From contig NZ_MPHJ01000001.1 in NCBI RefSeq assembly GCF_001957125.1, forward strand, positions 764,882 through 828,881: a DNA stretch of 64,000 bases, in the 5' to 3' direction. A program made the position numbers and the translations under genes. A model generated the notes under the pieces. It saw only the letters and a program-made list of their open reading frames with translations. It made no database searches and was not told where the DNA came from. Within the stretch, counting starts at the first letter, position 1; every line of letters starts with the position of its first letter. Source of the stretch: Shewanella sp. UCD-KL12 (GTDB taxonomy: Bacteria > Pseudomonadota > Gammaproteobacteria > Enterobacterales > Shewanellaceae). This document shows positions 39,353 to 48,101 of the stretch, one piece after another.

Positions 39353-39368
39353 CGTGACCTCAGTTACA
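39353..39368. promoter_or_regulatory. Possible CRP site upstream of the SLC13 transporter
   Basis: CGTGA-N6-TTACA matches the CRP consensus at 8 of 10 conserved bases. It lies about 140 bp upstream of the transporter start. The stretch 39212-39609 otherwise holds only a small inverted repeat CTCATC/GATGAG (39306-39324) and no gene. Confidence 0.35.
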
Positions 39369-39609
39369 CCTATGTGATCGGAACTGTTCTTTTTGAATTT
39401 CAAAATAGGAGTATTAGCAGCTTGTCTCAGCAAAAATGAAACAATGTTAAAAAGATAAAACTGTGACGTATGACAATTTTCGTGTGGTGTATTTTGCTAG
39501 AGGCTGAATAATTGGCAAGAAATGCGGGATTGATCTACATTTAGTTTGTGGCGAAGGAGTAATGGATTAGTGCCACAATTTAACGGATTAATTAAACAGG
39601 GAGTTACCT

Positions 39610-39927
39610 ATGAAGAGCACACTTGTATCTGCAGTACTTTTGGCTGTAACACTTTCAATGGGCGTTTATGCTGGTGATACCGCAAGCCAAGCTAAATCTA
39701 CCACAAAAAATCAAACCTCATCACAGAAGCAGCACCAGATCATTAATATCAACACTTCATCAATCGAGCAACTGGTTTTACTTAAGGGAATAGGTGAATC
39801 AAAAGCAAAAGCGATTGTCGAATATAGGGAGAGTAAAGGAAAATTCAAAAATATTGATGAACTGATCAATGTGAAGGGAGTTGGCCCCCAACTAGTGGAA
39901 AAAAACAGAGCCGTGCTGAGTTTATAA
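39610..39927 (+). CDS. ComEA-family helix-hairpin-helix protein
   Basis: A 105-aa periplasmic protein with a signal peptide cut near residue 21 (MGVYAG). A ComEA-type double helix-hairpin-helix spans about residues 44-105: NINTSSIEQLVLLKGIG and then GVGPQLVEKN. ComEA proteins bind DNA in the periplasm and ratchet it in during natural transformation; short forms like this occur widely in gammaproteobacteria. It is monocistronic. Confidence 0.88.
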   Translation: MKSTLVSAVLLAVTLSMGVYAGDTASQAKSTTKNQTSSQKQHQIININTSSIEQLVLLKGIGESKAKAIVEYRESKGKFKNIDELINVKGVGPQLVEKNRAVLSL

Positions 39928-40068
39928 TACAGATGATAGCCAATCTGTTTATAGAAGCAGCAATCAGTCGCAAACTGGCCCTATGTTAACTTTTAGGGCT
40001 TGATTGCTTGGCGGGCATAGTAGATAATGCTCGCCGTTCTTTAAGGAGTTTATCTTAAAGAAAGCAAT

Positions 40069-40178
40069 GGTGACCTTAGGGTCCCCCCGCAATGATAACT
40101 TGTGAACTCGGCCAGGCCCGGAAGGGAGCAACCGCAGCAAGCGACTCGTGTGCCGGGGTGTGGCTCTAGGGGAACCTC
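40069..40178 (+). ncRNA. ffs: Signal recognition particle RNA (4.5S)
   Basis: The conserved apical region GGCCAGGCCCGGAAGGGAGC with the GGAAG tetraloop, followed by AGCA and GTGTGCCGGG, is the small bacterial SRP RNA. It binds Ffh and targets membrane proteins. The ends are set by the outer helix (GGTGACC to GGAACCTCC) and are approximate. A perfect repeat CTTTAAG/CTTAAAG lies just upstream (40039-40060). Confidence 0.92.
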
Positions 40179-40312
40179 CAAATCTCCCTTATACACCAAT
40201 CTTTAGTTCGCTTTTAACCAATCGATATCGTTAATTGATATGATATGTCGCGTATTCGTTAGATTAAAAGTCAGCAACTGCAACAATTGACTCGTGTGGC
40301 TATCATACTGAA
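40158..40312 (+). repeat. 155-bp tandem unit, copy 1 (SRP RNA 3' end plus spacer)
   Basis: The unit begins in the last part of the SRP RNA (GTGTGGCTCTAGGGGAACCTCC) and runs through the downstream spacer to CATACTGAA. The next unit repeats it almost exactly. Its end contains a second copy of the sequence preceding the SRP 3' end (GCAAC-GCA-CAA-GACTCGTGTG). Confidence 0.85.
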
Positions 40313-40467
40313 GTGTGGCTCTAGAGGAACCTCCAAATCTCCCTTATACACCAATCTTTAGTTAGCTCTTAACCAATCGATATCGTTAATTGATATGATA
40401 TGTCGCGTATTCGTTAGATTAAAAGTCAGCAACTGCAGCAATTGACTCGTGTGGCTATCATACTGAA
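40313..40467 (+). repeat. 155-bp tandem unit, copy 2
   Basis: Almost identical to copy 1, with a few substitutions (for example AGGGGAAC to AGAGGAAC, and TTCGCTTT to TTAGCTCT). It reproduces the SRP 3' end, but the region corresponding to the SRP internal loop has drifted. Confidence 0.85.
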
Positions 40468-40500
40468 GTCTGGTTCTAGAGGAAGCTCTAAATCTCCTAG
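40468..40500 (+). repeat. Partial third copy of the SRP 3'-end unit
   Basis: The first 33 bases follow the unit (CTGGTTCTAGAGGAAGCTC-AAATCTCC) with substitutions, then similarity stops. It sits exactly 155 bp after copy 2. Confidence 0.75.
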
Positions 40501-40593
40501 TGCAACGATCACCTAGCTCATACCAAAATGCAAAGCACTCAGTGGTAGATGACCTAAGCAAAACTACCTCAGCATAATTCCCCTGCTAAATGC

Positions 40594-40863
40594 TTAATCA
40601 TGCTCTTTGTTGAGGTTGGCTTTGAGAAAAGCGCGAGACTTTTCTAACGCGGTTTGTATTTCGCTCCTCATTTGGGCTAGCTCGTTATAATCTTCAAAGA
40701 AATAGGTATCAACTAAGTGTCTTATGTACCTCACTGGGAGTTGATTTAAGGTCACACAACAAAGATCAGCAAGGTAGTCTTCAGGAAGTTCATCGAGTAA
40801 GCCCTCATCGGACAGTAACTCCATCAAAAGTACTTCATAATAGTTTCGAATTTCTAATTGCAT
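40594..40863 (-). CDS. ComFB-family protein
   Basis: An 89-aa cytosolic protein with the ComFB domain: LLDELPEDYLADLCCVTLNQ and LPVRYIRHLVDTYFF, a family first named from a Bacillus competence operon and of unclear function in Proteobacteria. The ATG at 40863 has a CGGAGC ribosome-binding site and starts at the domain; a longer frame to 40944 adds 27 unrelated residues. It lies beside the SRP repeats. Confidence 0.75.
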   Translation of the reverse strand: MQLEIRNYYEVLLMELLSDEGLLDELPEDYLADLCCVTLNQLPVRYIRHLVDTYFFEDYNELAQMRSEIQTALEKSRAFLKANLNKEHD

Positions 40864-41109
40864 AAAAATGCTCCGTAACAGTAGTTGCCTTTTGTGTGAA
40901 TACCGATTAGTACAGTTGGCAAGTAAACATAGCTCAGTTTGCAACCATATCTCTCTTGCAGCAACAGAAAACTGCGATATTGTTAAGATAATTTTAGCGC
41001 TTGTTTACTAATGACGCCTCAAATCTAGTTACCTCTATGGAACGGCTATAAAAAAGCCAGCAATATGTGCTGGCTAGTCTGACGATCTCTATGTCTATAT
41101 GTTATTCAT

Positions 41110-41805
41110 TTATAGCTGTTTTATTGCCCAGCTCATAAACTCTTTACGTGTTGCTTCGTCGGCGTGTAACCACCAATACTGCAGCATCTGCTCAGCATGC
41201 CCTGGGTTGCTATCAGCAGATGTAGCTGGGACACTAGTGGCTGCGATAGGTGCGGATTTACTGACAGGAGCGGTTGGAGTGCTAGCCGTTACTTTCGTGG
41301 CAGTAGCAGCGCCTGCTGTTGCTGATGTGGTTGCGGTCGTTATATCTTGGCCGTTTCCTGTACCAAATAAACTGGTTACAAAGGAGTCTTCTGTGAAGTC
41401 TGTTTGCTCAATGGTATAACTGGCGGCTCCCTTATCATCACGTGTAATGACGACTTCTGGAGATTTAGCAAACGATTTCGGGTGCTTCACAATGCCGCCA
41501 TCAGCAGGCATTAAGGTGTAATCAAAATCACCATCGATATCTAAGGTGACAATAAATGGAGAGGACTTAATAAAACTCTCGCTGTCACTAAAATCATCTT
41601 GAACCATGTCATGGTAACGAATGGCAATTTTATGTGTTCCATTGTTGAGTTCGAGATCGGCCTTGTGATTGAAAAGGCTAGTATCAATCTTCTTACCATC
41701 AACAGCTAGATATTCAAAAGACATAGGAATATTTAGATTTGCAGCGAGTGCAGATGAGGAACCAAGCAGGGCGATAATGGCTGTGATTGGCATGAGTGAT
41801 TTCAT
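41110..41805 (-). CDS. DUF2057 (UPF0319) periplasmic protein
   Basis: A 231-aa protein with a signal peptide (cut near residue 22, SALAA). The core (about residues 23-140) matches the DUF2057 family that includes E. coli YccT. An Ala/Thr/Ser/Pro-rich linker (about 155-205) leads to a C-terminal helix with QMLQYWWLHADEATRKEF. Function unknown. It follows priC-like by 9 bp, so it is probably in that operon. Confidence 0.75.
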   Translation of the reverse strand: MKSLMPITAIIALLGSSSALAANLNIPMSFEYLAVDGKKIDTSLFNHKADLELNNGTHKIAIRYHDMVQDDFSDSESFIKSSPFIVTLDIDGDFDYTLMPADGGIVKHPKSFAKSPEVVITRDDKGAASYTIEQTDFTEDSFVTSLFGTGNGQDITTATTSATAGAATATKVTASTPTAPVSKSAPIAATSVPATSADSNPGHAEQMLQYWWLHADEATRKEFMSWAIKQL

Positions 41806-41814
41806 TGTAGCTCC

Positions 41815-42489
41815 TTAACGTTTAAAACTTTTATAGGTTTGAGAGAATGGACGCTCAAACGCTTGAATTCGATCTTCGATATAACTGATAGCCTGACGAC
41901 ACTTTCCGAGTCGTCTATGCACCAAAAGGATCTCATTTTGCATCCGAATTTTGTCAGCACTATGACAGTTTTCCAATTCAGATTGCAAATTTAGGATTTT
42001 CTGTTCAAAGGTACTCACCCAGTTCAGGTGTTTATTTAGCTCTTCATACAGTTGGTGGCTATTATGCATAACACCTGCTGCAATCCAGTTAAACCCACTT
42101 TCATCATGTACCTTGTTTCTTCGTTTCTTAGCTGTTGCAATACGAAACGCTTTTTGCTGTGCGGCAGATTTTACGCCTAAATTGGTTGTGTTAAGCGCAC
42201 GTCTTACTGCAGTGAACCTATCTTGAATACGCTCGCAACTTAACGCGATAGTATTATTAGATATCTTACTTTTAATCAATTTAGCTAATTGTTTAATACT
42301 ATTGTCAATTTGAGCAATGCAGGGCGCAAGCTTAGCGCCAGACTGGATGAAAAGTTCGTTATTAAACCTGTCAGCGTCTTGCAGTAGCTTTTGCTCGCGC
42401 TTAGGTAAGTTAGCATCATGCTGTAATACCTCCTGCTCAAGTTGCTTTAATTGGGCAGTTAATCGCGCTAATAGTTCATTGGTGTTCAT
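41815..42489 (-). CDS. PriC-like primosomal replication protein
   Basis: A 224-aa helical protein resembling primosomal replication protein N'' (PriC), which reloads DnaB at stalled forks. The N-terminal coiled region and a central basic segment KKRRNKVHDE are seen; similarity is by overall pattern, so the call is moderate. The ATG at 42489 overlaps the stop of the upstream TSUP gene as ATGA, which fixes the start. Confidence 0.6.
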   Translation of the reverse strand: MNTNELLARLTAQLKQLEQEVLQHDANLPKREQKLLQDADRFNNELFIQSGAKLAPCIAQIDNSIKQLAKLIKSKISNNTIALSCERIQDRFTAVRRALNTTNLGVKSAAQQKAFRIATAKKRRNKVHDESGFNWIAAGVMHNSHQLYEELNKHLNWVSTFEQKILNLQSELENCHSADKIRMQNEILLVHRRLGKCRQAISYIEDRIQAFERPFSQTYKSFKR

Positions 42490-43259
42490 AACCAAGCACT
42501 CCAAGCTAACTTAGCTGCAATAAGAATGACTACCGTGATAAAAACAGGCTTTATAAATTCGGCGCCATAGTGAATAGCTGTCCTAGCGCCAATGAAAGAA
42601 CCTAACATCATACATAAGCCCATTGAAAGTCCTATCAGGATATTCACCTGCCCAAGTGTGAGGAATATCACCAGTGAAGTTAGATTACTTACAAAGGTCA
42701 TAGATCTTGCTAGACCGCAGCTATGCAGTAAGGGGATCTTATGTACACTGGTGCTAGTTATCGTCCAAAAGGCCCCAGAACCTGGTCCTGCGAAACCATC
42801 ATAAAAACCAAGAGGGAAACCTTGTAACCACTGTTTATATCGAGGAGCTGGTTTGTCTAGTGGTTGATTGCTTTTGCATCCCATGGCATTCGGATTGAGT
42901 AAGGTATAGATAGCAATGATCATGATCATTAAAGGTAATATCTTTTCAAGCCATTGGTTATCGATAAGATAAACAATAAACGTTCCACTTACGGCACCGA
43001 TAAAGGTGGCTACAAAAGTGTGGTACCACAACTTAGGTGCGAACAGGTTCTGCTTATAATAAGTATACGCCGCCATTGATGAGCTGAAACTAGCCGCCAG
43101 CTTATTGGTGCCTAATGCAAGGTGGGGGGTTATACCGAGTGTTAACAAAGCTGGAATCGAGAGTAAGCCTCCACCGCCAGCAATTGCATCAATAAAACCT
43201 GCAATAAAGCCTATTGCAGCTAGAATGGCCCAAGTACTGGGCTCTAACAGTAAATCCAA
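42486..43259 (-). CDS. TSUP family membrane transporter (TauE/SafE)
   Basis: A 257-aa inner membrane protein of about eight helices. The family signature GFIDAIAGGGGLLSIPALL is at residues 21-39 and the second half repeats the fold with GFYDGFAGPGSGAFW. Relatives such as YfcA export or import sulfur-containing anions; the substrate is unknown. It couples to the PriC-like gene by a 4-bp overlap and follows dinG by 8 bp. Confidence 0.9.
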   Translation of the reverse strand: MDLLLEPSTWAILAAIGFIAGFIDAIAGGGGLLSIPALLTLGITPHLALGTNKLAASFSSSMAAYTYYKQNLFAPKLWYHTFVATFIGAVSGTFIVYLIDNQWLEKILPLMIMIIAIYTLLNPNAMGCKSNQPLDKPAPRYKQWLQGFPLGFYDGFAGPGSGAFWTITSTSVHKIPLLHSCGLARSMTFVSNLTSLVIFLTLGQVNILIGLSMGLCMMLGSFIGARTAIHYGAEFIKPVFITVVILIAAKLAWSAWL

Positions 43260-43267
43260 AGTTAATC

Positions 43268-45340
43268 CTACTCAATTACACGGCGAAAAGGCGGCAAGGC
43301 ATCGAGCAGAGATTTACCATACCTTTTACTGATAAGCCGTCTATCTAGAATGGTAATTCTTCCATAATCTTGCTCTTTGCGTAGTAATCTACCACAACTT
43401 TGTATTAGTTTACGCGATGCATCTGGAATCGTTAGCTGTAGAAAGGGGTTTCCACCTTTAATCTTGATATATTCAGCATGTGCTTGTTCAACTGGAGAGG
43501 TTGGCACTGCAAATGGCAGCTTAGTAATGATCAAGTTGGTTAGATAGTCTCCCGGAAGATCAAGTCCTTCGGAAAAGCTGCCTGTACCAAAGATGATACT
43601 TGGCTCCTGATTATCACAACGCTTTTTATGTGCTGAGAGTATCTCTTGCCTAGAAGCTGTCCCTTGTATGAGCAAGCCTGTTTTGATTTTACTTTCGAGT
43701 AGACCGGCTACTTTTTCCATCTGCCAATAGGAGGCAAATAGCACTAACGTCGCCATTTCACCATCAATGAGGGCTAATATTTGCTCTGCTAGTTCATCGG
43801 TGAACTTCTCATCCGTTGGTTCATTATCCATTTGAGGTAAGAACAGGGTGGCATTTTGCTCAAAATCAAATGGGGAATCCATTGCTAAGAAGCGACTGCC
43901 ATCATTGACTGATAAGCCAACTTGGTGAGTAAAGTGGTTGAAGTTGTTGAGTGCGCGTAAGGTTGCGCTACATAGCACCACGCCTGCCGCTTTGTCCCAG
44001 AGTAACTTCTCTAACATAAAGCCAACTTCGATAGGAGATGCACTAAAGAGATAGTCAGTTTGTTTACCTGTTAATAGCTCGGCCCAACGCGCCATTGGCG
44101 CTCCCTTAGGATTATCGGTTCTAGCCATCATCTTCCATAGCTTTTGCAGGTTTTCGAGCCGCTGCAGCATAAAGCCTGTTTCAGTGAGCAACTGCTCAGC
44201 TTGATGTTTTGGGATCTCACCATCTTTTATCGCTTCACTGAGTAACACCAACATCTTGTTGAACTGTTTAACTGCAGTATTTGATACTGTTGAAAGGTTT
44301 TCAGCCTGACTGAGTAGGGCATCGGGGAGTTTGCCATGCTCGAAGCGTAAACGGCTTTCTGGGTTATCAAAACGAGGTAACTGGCCATCGCAATAATGAG
44401 CGATTTGAGTAAGCTGCCCAGAGAGATCTGTAATATGGTCCTGCATCGCTTGGGCTGGCCCAATGATGTGATTACTTTTAATTTGGTTTTGTAGCTTGCT
44501 GCAGGTTTTATCTATTTTTTCTAGCCAGTCTATGGCTCCTCTCAGTGTTGACTGAGCACTAGAGAAATCTCTGGCAACCGTAGGCAGATGATGAGCTTCA
44601 TCGATAATATAATAGAGCTCCTCAGGATCTGGCAAGATGACACCGCCTCCGAGCTCTAAATCAGCAAAAAGTAGACTATGGTTAGCGATTAACACATCCC
44701 AGTTATCAATATCCTCACGTGCTTTATGAAAAGGGCAATTGCGATGACTAGCTAATTGGCGGTGGCAACTGTGTTTATCACAGGCTATCTGCTGCCAAAG
44801 ATGATCGGGGAGCTGCTCAGGTAATGTATCTCGCTCTCCGTTCCATTGACCTTCATGGTACTGTTTTAGAAGAGCTTGTAGCTGCTTAACTTGGCTGTTA
44901 TCTGGCTTAGTCTGCCACATAGCCATCTGCGTACCGTTGTCTGATCCGATTAACATCTCTAGTTTTGAGAGACAGACATACCGTTGGCGGCCTTTTACTA
45001 AACCAAAAGTAAAATCTAGTTCAGATTGTTGTAAAAAAAAGGGTAAATCTTTATGCAGCAGTTGCTCCTGCAGTGCAACGGTAGCCGTTGCGATACAGAC
45101 CTTTTTCTTACTGGCTAAGGCTAGTGGGATAGAGCCTAAGATGTAGGCTAAGGACTTGCCTATACCTGTTCCTGCTTCAACCACAATAATACGACGGTGT
45201 TTGTCATATTCTCCTGCAAGCGTTTTGGATATCTCTGCAACGATATAGTTCTGTTCGCGTCTTGAGCGAAAGTCGGGCAGAGCAGCTGCGATACCTTTAT
45301 ATATAGAACGGATCTGAGTCTTAACGTCGGCGGATAGCAT
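43268..45340 (-). CDS. dinG: ATP-dependent DNA helicase DinG
   Basis: SOS-induced XPD-like 5'-3' helicase that unwinds R-loops and forked DNA. It has 690 aa. Walker A AGTGIGKS is at residues 56-63, the DEAH box lies in IIDEAHHL, and four Cys (RYVCL, CDKHSC, NCPF) form the expected Fe-S cluster between them. The helicase motif near the end is SCGRLLRKEQDYG. It is divergent from polB across an LexA box. Confidence 0.95.
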   Translation of the reverse strand: MLSADVKTQIRSIYKGIAAALPDFRSRREQNYIVAEISKTLAGEYDKHRRIIVVEAGTGIGKSLAYILGSIPLALASKKKVCIATATVALQEQLLHKDLPFFLQQSELDFTFGLVKGRQRYVCLSKLEMLIGSDNGTQMAMWQTKPDNSQVKQLQALLKQYHEGQWNGERDTLPEQLPDHLWQQIACDKHSCHRQLASHRNCPFHKAREDIDNWDVLIANHSLLFADLELGGGVILPDPEELYYIIDEAHHLPTVARDFSSAQSTLRGAIDWLEKIDKTCSKLQNQIKSNHIIGPAQAMQDHITDLSGQLTQIAHYCDGQLPRFDNPESRLRFEHGKLPDALLSQAENLSTVSNTAVKQFNKMLVLLSEAIKDGEIPKHQAEQLLTETGFMLQRLENLQKLWKMMARTDNPKGAPMARWAELLTGKQTDYLFSASPIEVGFMLEKLLWDKAAGVVLCSATLRALNNFNHFTHQVGLSVNDGSRFLAMDSPFDFEQNATLFLPQMDNEPTDEKFTDELAEQILALIDGEMATLVLFASYWQMEKVAGLLESKIKTGLLIQGTASRQEILSAHKKRCDNQEPSIIFGTGSFSEGLDLPGDYLTNLIITKLPFAVPTSPVEQAHAEYIKIKGGNPFLQLTIPDASRKLIQSCGRLLRKEQDYGRITILDRRLISKRYGKSLLDALPPFRRVIE

Positions 45341-45365
45341 GAAAGTACAGGCAAGAAGAATAGTG

Positions 45366-45381
45366 CTGTATATAATAACAG
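45366..45381. promoter_or_regulatory. LexA (SOS) box shared by dinG and polB
   Basis: CTGT-ATATAATA-ACAG fits the LexA consensus CTGT-N8-ACAG exactly, with an AT-rich centre as in strong sites. It lies 26 bp before dinG and 95 bp before polB; both are SOS genes in E. coli. Confidence 0.85.
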
Positions 45382-45475
45382 TTAATAACTAGAGGTAAAG
45401 GTAATCATGTTTATCAAGTGAGCCGAATATAGTAATCTGTGAATGATGGAAGACACTCATTGTTAGAACTCAAAT

Positions 45476-47872
45476 ATGACTATCCCCACCTCTGAGACTG
45501 TGACAGGTCGAATTTTAACTCGGCATTTGGTCACACACTCAGGCGAACTTAGCTTCCACTACTATATAAAGACACACTCAGGTCCTGTGCTAGTCAAAGT
45601 GCCTCAGGGAGAGTATGTGTGTTTTTGCTCAACCGAAGAGTTTAATCTGCTTGAGCCACATCTAGGGATATTGCAAGTCAAAGTACAACAGCTAGCGCTG
45701 AAAACGTTTACTCATGAACCTGTTACTGCTTTATATTGCCATTCGTCACAGGTATTTAGACAGTTGACCAGAATGGCTGTTGACCTCAATATTCGGCTAT
45801 TTGAGACGGATATTCGACCAGAGCATCGCTACCTTATTGAGCGCTATATTGCGCTTGATGTTGAGTTTGCTGGTAGCTTTATTAACACTGAACCAAACCT
45901 GCCGCAATTTTCAGCGCAGCGAGCACGTAAATCTTCTCTCGATATTCCTCTTTCTGCGATTTCACTCGATTTTGAATGTAGCATGGCTGGCGTCCTCTAC
46001 TCTGTGGGGCTATATGGTGTTTATAACGGCGAAACATATAGCAAGGTGATTATGGTTGCTCAAGTTGAGGAGCAACAAGCACTTGAGGGGGCGGAGTATA
46101 TAGAGTGGGTGGAGAGTGAAGTGGCCCTAATCCATGCATTGATAGATTGGTTTACTCAATACGATCCTGACATCATTATCGGCTGGGCTGTCGTTACTTT
46201 CGACCTTGCTCTTCTATATAGGAGGGCAAACCACCATGGAATAAAGTTAGTAATAGGTAGGGGAGGTTTGCCGCTTTCTTGGAAAGTTCAGGATAAGTTT
46301 CGGCCTGAAACCCTTAATTTACCTGGGCGGGTCGTGCTTGATGGCATAGATTGGTTAAGGGCCGCCTTTTATCAATTTGACAGTTTTTCCCTAGAGTTTG
46401 TGTCTAGAGCATTACTTGACGAGGGCAAGGCGCTGCCCAGTGGGGAGAAAGGCGTAGATAATCGAGGAGGAGAGATAACCGAGCTGTTTAACAATGATAA
46501 AGTAGCGCTGGCTCATTATAACCTTACTGACAGCCGTCTTGTTTGGGAGATATTTGAAAAAACGCAGTTGTTCGATTTTGCAATAGAACGCTCGAGGCTA
46601 ACAGGACTAGAACTTGGTCGCGTTGGTGGCTCAGTTGCTGCATTTAATAACTTATATCTGCCCCATTTACATAGATCGGGCTTTGTAGCGCCAGCTATGG
46701 CAACAAGCAAAGGGCTTGAAAGTCCAGGCGGTTATGTCATGGACTCAATTCCAGGTTTATATAAAGATGTATTAGTACTGGATTTTAAAAGTCTGTACCC
46801 ATCTATTATTAGAACCTTCCTTATCGATCCTAAAGGCCTAGTGACTGGACTCACAGAGGATGACATAGAGACTGTTGAAGGCTTTATTGGCGCTAGATTC
46901 AGCCGTCATTCACCCATTTTACCAGGATTAATCGAAACCCTGGCTCAAAGGCGCGAAGAGGCCAAACTTGAAGCGAACAAACCTTTATCTCAAGCCATCA
47001 AGATAATCATGAACTCATTATATGGGGTTTTAGGCTCCCAAGGATGTGTATTCCATGATGCCAGGTTGGCCAGCTCTATTACCTTAAGGGGTCATGAGAT
47101 TATGAAGCAAACTCGTGCTTGGATAGAGGAGCTGGGTTATCAAGTGATCTATGGTGATACCGATTCAACATTTGTTTGGTTAGGGAATGAAGCTGTAAAA
47201 ACGGAAGTTAAGCAGATTGGTGATTCAATCGTAGCAACTATTAATGCTAAATGGAGAGATAAGCTTTTTAATGAGATGAAGCTTGATTGTTTTTTAGAGC
47301 TTGAATTTGAATCCCATTTTGAACAGTTTTTTATGCCGACACTGCGCGGTTCAACTGAAGGGTCAAAGAAGCGTTACGTAGGTGCTTTTACGGACTCAAA
47401 TGATGAGCTTAAGTTAGTGTTTAAAGGTATGGAGCAGGTGAGGAGTGATTGGAGTCCGCTTGCAAGGCGTGTGCAGGCAGAACTTTACTATCGCCTATTC
47501 GCAAAACAAGATCTTATGGAGTATCTACAAAATGTAGTGAACGACCTGATGCAAGGTAAGCTAGATGCTGAATTGGTTTTTTCTAAACGCTTGCGCAGAG
47601 ATATAGAAGATTATACAGCTAAATCATCCCCGCATATAAAAGCGGCTAAGTTAATGCATCAACACACTGGAGAGGACAAGTTTTCAAAGAAAGGCGCTAA
47701 GGTTGATTATGTCATCACTCTAAATGGTGCAGAACCTATCAGTTTCCGCCAAGGATTAATTGATTATCATTACTACCTTAGTAAGCAGCTCGAGCCTATT
47801 GCTGAGCCTGTTTTGAGCATACTTAGTCAACGTTTCTCAGATATTGCATCAAAGCAGATGTCGTTAATATAG
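45476..47872 (+). CDS. polB: DNA polymerase II
   Basis: Family B polymerase for SOS-associated repair and replication restart, 798 aa. The exonuclease motif SLDFECS carries D165 and E167. Polymerase motif A DFKSLYPSI starts at D436, motif B has KIIMNSLYGVLG and motif C is YGDTDS at 559-564. It is complete and shares an SOS operator with dinG. Confidence 0.96.
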   Translation: MTIPTSETVTGRILTRHLVTHSGELSFHYYIKTHSGPVLVKVPQGEYVCFCSTEEFNLLEPHLGILQVKVQQLALKTFTHEPVTALYCHSSQVFRQLTRMAVDLNIRLFETDIRPEHRYLIERYIALDVEFAGSFINTEPNLPQFSAQRARKSSLDIPLSAISLDFECSMAGVLYSVGLYGVYNGETYSKVIMVAQVEEQQALEGAEYIEWVESEVALIHALIDWFTQYDPDIIIGWAVVTFDLALLYRRANHHGIKLVIGRGGLPLSWKVQDKFRPETLNLPGRVVLDGIDWLRAAFYQFDSFSLEFVSRALLDEGKALPSGEKGVDNRGGEITELFNNDKVALAHYNLTDSRLVWEIFEKTQLFDFAIERSRLTGLELGRVGGSVAAFNNLYLPHLHRSGFVAPAMATSKGLESPGGYVMDSIPGLYKDVLVLDFKSLYPSIIRTFLIDPKGLVTGLTEDDIETVEGFIGARFSRHSPILPGLIETLAQRREEAKLEANKPLSQAIKIIMNSLYGVLGSQGCVFHDARLASSITLRGHEIMKQTRAWIEELGYQVIYGDTDSTFVWLGNEAVKTEVKQIGDSIVATINAKWRDKLFNEMKLDCFLELEFESHFEQFFMPTLRGSTEGSKKRYVGAFTDSNDELKLVFKGMEQVRSDWSPLARRVQAELYYRLFAKQDLMEYLQNVVNDLMQGKLDAELVFSKRLRRDIEDYTAKSSPHIKAAKLMHQHTGEDKFSKKGAKVDYVITLNGAEPISFRQGLIDYHYYLSKQLEPIAEPVLSILSQRFSDIASKQMSLI

Positions 47873-48101
47873 TGAGCATGATCTTAAGATTGTTCTGATA
47901 TTATGTTAACAAACGGTTTATCCGCTGCTATCAAAGGGTTTTCTTGGTTAAAATGATGATAAAACGCATAGTTTTTGTGACTTTCGTCTTTGAGTGATTG
48001 CTAATCTTTTGCTAATCTCACTGGCAACTAGGAAGGCATCGAACGACGGAATGACACAAAATAGAACCAAGCAGACTGAAAACATAAAGGTTAGACATCA
48101 C

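Noticed and set aside
40358..40561. 67-aa minus-strand frame in the SRP-unit region
   Set aside because: Lies across the tandem repeats and has no ribosome-binding site or family.
41099..41419. 106-aa Ala/Val-rich plus-strand frame
   Set aside because: Antisense to the Ala/Thr-rich linker of the DUF2057 protein.
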